Part shown: piece after piece, positions 14,568 to 15,161 of the stretch | Position numbering within the stretch: the stretch's first letter is position 1 | Layout of the letters: each line of letters starts with the position of its first letter | DNA from: Selenomonadaceae bacterium | GTDB taxonomy: Bacteria; Bacillota; Negativicutes; Selenomonadales; Selenomonadaceae | Assembly (NCBI GenBank): GCA_017453765.1 | Contig: JAFTEG010000163.1 | Span: 1 to 15,161 of the forward strand | Direction of reading: 5' to 3' | DNA: 15,161 nucleotides | Notes under the pieces: model-generated | Told to the model about the DNA's origin: nothing | What the model saw: only the letters and a program-made list of their open reading frames with translations | Databases searched by the model: none | Program-made: the position numbers and the translations under genes

Positions 14568-15161
14568 TTGTGCGGCAAAACTTTTCAACATCTTCAAAGC
14601 ATATTCAGCCTCATGAAAATCTTGCCAGCGATTTTGCATTCGGAAGTTCACCATAACCTGCGACAGTATTCTTATGCAAAGTTCATTTAATTGGCTGACT
14701 GCTGAATAAGGTAACGTCAAAATGCGCGGCATCTCTTCAACCAACATTAAGACATCGGAAATTTTCAAATTGGTGTACATAGCTCGGCAAATTGCATTGA
14801 GTGCGGCTTCTTCAAAAAATTTCGCGGCGTATTCATCAAGAAATTTTTCTTTAAGGTACGAACTCAAATTCAGGCAAGTTAAAAACGTTTCCATGTTGCC
14901 TTCAAAAAATTGCGGCGTTAAATTTTTGGTAACTACCGGCAAAAGATTTTGAGCAAGCGCGTTGAAAAGTCTGCCGTGATTTATTTTTTTGGACTGCAAA
15001 AGATTTTCCATGCCGCCGTACGGCAACAAAGAGACTAAGCGCGAATCACGGTACCTTACAATGCCGTCGTCAAATTCGTCATTGGTATCATGTTTTTTGA
15101 AAACGTCAATATCACGTTTCTTTGAGCCATCCGCAGTGCCGCGACTGATTTTTTGTTCGTA
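14547..15161 (-). CDS. Unrecognised protein, 3' part only (at least 204 residues)
   Basis: The frame is open from the window edge (codon 15161-15159) to a TAG at 14547-14549, so the true start lies outside. Inside the window the possible starts (TTG 15029, ATG 15011) lack a Shine-Dalgarno, and coding-like sequence continues upstream of them (YEQKISRGTADGSKKRDIDV and on). The first 45 residues are charged; from about residue 60 on the protein is a run of amphipathic helices (LFNALAQNLLPVV, FFEEAALNAICRAMY, LNELCIRILSQVMV), perhaps an alpha-helical repeat. It shows no catalytic motif and no similarity that I recognise to DruA (DUF4338). Its last residues, LTPNP, are encoded by the heptad array, so its end may have been rewritten when the repeat expanded. 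It runs in the same direction as the module with no terminator visible between them. Confidence 0.75.
   Translation of the reverse strand, partial: YEQKISRGTADGSKKRDIDVFKKHDTNDEFDDGIVRYRDSRLVSLLPYGGMENLLQSKKINHGRLFNALAQNLLPVVTKNLTPQFFEGNMETFLTCLNLSSYLKEKFLDEYAAKFFEEAALNAICRAMYTNLKISDVLMLVEEMPRILTLPYSAVSQLNELCIRILSQVMVNFRMQNRWQDFHEAEYALKMLKSFAAQKLTPNP

Noticed and set aside
14547..15161. Upstream partial gene as DruA (DUF4338), which would complete a Druantia type I operon
   Set aside because: The visible 204 residues are amphipathic helices with none of the DUF4338 motifs that I know, and the 45-bp repeat separates it from the module.
1..15161. tRNA, rRNA, riboswitch, integrase or insertion-sequence features
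   Set aside because: I saw no cloverleaf, conserved aptamer, transposase or recombinase coding sequence on either strand; the spacers are short and hold only the repeats and promoter listed.

Overview
The window is a run of genes that are all on the minus strand, so transcription runs from high to low coordinates. Real genes cover almost everything; the spacers are short and filled with short tandem repeats. Strong Shine-Dalgarno sequences of the GAGGTGAT type, use of TTG and GTG starts, a sugar PTS permease and a sigma-70-type promoter suggest a bacterium of the Firmicutes (Bacillota) kind. A Negativicutes-like anaerobe is my guess, but nothing here proves it.

Layout in order of transcription. 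(1) 15161-14547: the 3' part of an unrecognised gene that enters from outside the window. (2) 14501-4561: a tightly coupled four-gene operon. It encodes a 521-residue protein with a CoiA-like zinc finger, a 650-residue coiled-coil protein with what looks like a dead P-loop NTPase domain, an unrecognised 347-residue protein, and a 1791-residue DEAD/DEAH helicase ending in a DUF1998/MZB zinc module. Stop-to-start gaps are 3 nt, a 4-nt overlap, and 3 nt. A DUF1998 super-helicase preceded by several unknown proteins is the general plan of anti-phage modules such as Druantia, and I read this as a divergent, probably undescribed, defence module. (3) 4464-2443: topB, DNA topoisomerase III. (4) 2322-991: a PTS EIIBC sugar permease (MurNAc/sucrose branch) with its own promoter and a 26-bp palindromic operator on the start site. 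(5) 878-117: hisF, with both catalytic aspartates. (6) 44-1: the first codons of truB.

The most striking structural feature is a perfect 45-bp direct repeat, at 4468-4512 and 14508-14552. It sits in the leader of topB and again in the leader of the first module gene, so it brackets the whole four-gene module. Recombination between the copies would remove exactly the module and leave topB with an intact ribosome-binding site. Both copies belong to arrays with a 7-bp period; a third such array lies before hisF, and a 13-bp tandem repeat lies before the PTS promoter. The helicase gene has two in-frame tandem repeats of its own (12-bp and 15-bp units). Short tandem duplication therefore seems to be common in this genome.

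The housekeeping genes (truB, hisF, PTS, topB) show no obvious shared pathway. Their unusual neighbourhood and a degenerate duplication at the hisF/truB junction suggest that this locus has been rearranged more than once.
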